From contig JAGAZK010000254.1 of assembly GCA_017940085.1 (NCBI GenBank), positions 1 to 13,935 of the forward strand: a DNA stretch of 13,935 nucleotides, in the 5' to 3' direction. Positions 13,363 to 13,935 of the stretch are shown piece after piece. Position numbers and translations under genes: made by a program. The DNA is from Campylobacter sp. GTDB taxonomy: Bacteria; Campylobacterota; Campylobacteria; Campylobacterales; Campylobacteraceae. Every line of letters starts with the position of its first letter. Positions within the stretch are counted from its first letter, which is position 1. The notes below the pieces were generated by a model that was given only the letters and a program-made list of their open reading frames with translations, made no database searches and was not told the origin of the DNA.

Positions 13363-13935
13363 ATGCAATATCCAGTGTTTGTAATATCTTTGGCACAAGA
13401 TGAAGCTAGAAGAGAAAATCTCAAAAAACAATTTTTGAGCTATGATAAATTTGAAATAATTGAAGCTGTAAATGGAAACGAGATAGGGACAAAAAAATAT
13501 TTTGATATTATAATAAATTCTTTAGACAAACACTCACAAATTCTCTCTCCAAATGAAGTTGGTTGCACACTTTCTCATATGAAAGCTTATGAGAAATTTT
13601 TGCAAATGGGGGGGGGTGCGACGCATTGCTTGATTTTAGAAGATGATTGCTTGGGAGATGATGAGTGTATCAAAAAAGCTTTTGAGATAGCTTCAAATTT
13701 GCCACAAAATAGCTTTTTTCATTGTTGTGGGCTTACGCACAAATCAGCCAAAAAAAGAATCGCTGTAGAAAAATCCCAAGATGGCGTGTTTTTAATCAAT
13801 AAATTTTTTTATGATAAAGTTTTTGCCACTTGTGCGTATATAGTGGATAAATCAGCTGCCCAAAAAATACTCCAAACTCACCAAAATGCTATCACAAGTG
13901 CGGATAATTATGAAGAATTACTTTTAAAAAATGGG
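13363..13935 (+). CDS. Family-25 glycosyltransferase with in-frame G9 tract, 3' end outside window
   Basis: Probable lipooligosaccharide or surface-glycan glycosyltransferase (GT25, LPS biosynthesis type), acting at the cytoplasmic face of the inner membrane. 191 codons are visible, open to the window end. Seen: an N-terminal PVFVISLAQDEARRENLKKQF (nucleotide-sugar fold start), SPNEVGCTLSHMKAYEKF at 62-79 and ILEDDC with the acidic EDD at 93-95, then FATCAYIVDKSAAQKIL at 154-170. All are typical of GT25. The ATG at 13363 has AGGA five bases upstream. A run of nine G (13608-13616) encodes part of Met82-Gly85 and keeps the frame open. One G fewer or more brings a stop after residue 89 or 94, at or before the EDD motif, so the gene is very likely phase variable and drawn here in the ON state. 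Donor and acceptor sugars are unknown. Confidence 0.88.
   Translation, partial: MQYPVFVISLAQDEARRENLKKQFLSYDKFEIIEAVNGNEIGTKKYFDIIINSLDKHSQILSPNEVGCTLSHMKAYEKFLQMGGGATHCLILEDDCLGDDECIKKAFEIASNLPQNSFFHCCGLTHKSAKKRIAVEKSQDGVFLINKFFYDKVFATCAYIVDKSAAQKILQTHQNAITSADNYEELLLKNG
13608..13616 (+). repeat. Poly-G (G9) contingency tract
   Basis: Nine consecutive G inside the glycosyltransferase gene, by far the longest G run in this AT-rich window. Tracts of this kind mutate by slipped-strand mispairing in Campylobacter and switch surface genes on and off. With nine G the frame reads through to the EDD motif; eight or ten give early stops. Confidence 0.85.

Overview
The window is about 14 kb of AT-rich chromosome from an epsilonproteobacterium, most probably a Campylobacter outside the C. 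jejuni/coli group. The reasons are the Campylobacter-like gene set (cstA with a small YbdD partner, a single-domain malic enzyme, accB-accC), promoters made of a T-rich upstream region and an extended -10 (TGnTATAAT-like), intergenic DNA saturated with AAATTT, and a poly-G tract inside a glycosyltransferase. The genus is inferred from these traits, not proven.

Layout: (a) 1-1302, the 3' part of an AGCS sodium:amino-acid symporter on +. (b) 1396-7022, all on minus: a malic enzyme; a membrane-anchored 583-residue protein of unknown function; and the cstA-ybdD pair for pyruvate/peptide uptake. (c) 7203-8405 on +: tRNA-Ala(GGC) and the ribosome-assembly GTPase obgE. (d) 8449-9435 on minus: purM, convergent with obgE and divergent from the next genes. 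(e) 9520-10474 on +: ridA overlapping coaE. coaE has no ATG/GTG/TTG that would keep its P-loop and appears to start at ATA. (f) 10621-11412: a PP2A-like metallophosphoesterase. (g) 11506-13292: accB-accC, overlapping by ATGA, for the biotin carboxylase half of acetyl-CoA carboxylase. (h) 13363 to the window end: a family-25 glycosyltransferase with a G9 tract, in frame here, which looks like a phase-variable contingency locus.

Most genes are core metabolism: organic and amino acid uptake and use (symporter, CstA, malic enzyme), purine and CoA synthesis (PurM, CoaE), enamine detoxification (RidA) and the first step of fatty acid synthesis (AccBC). Transcription units are short. Most end in AAATTT-based inverted repeats; between obgE and purM one hairpin contains both stop codons. 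I saw no insertion sequence, prophage, CRISPR array or defence system, and no gene-free stretch over 300 bases. The most notable points are the phase-variable glycosyltransferase, the non-canonical coaE start and a 15-mer repeated in intergenic DNA.
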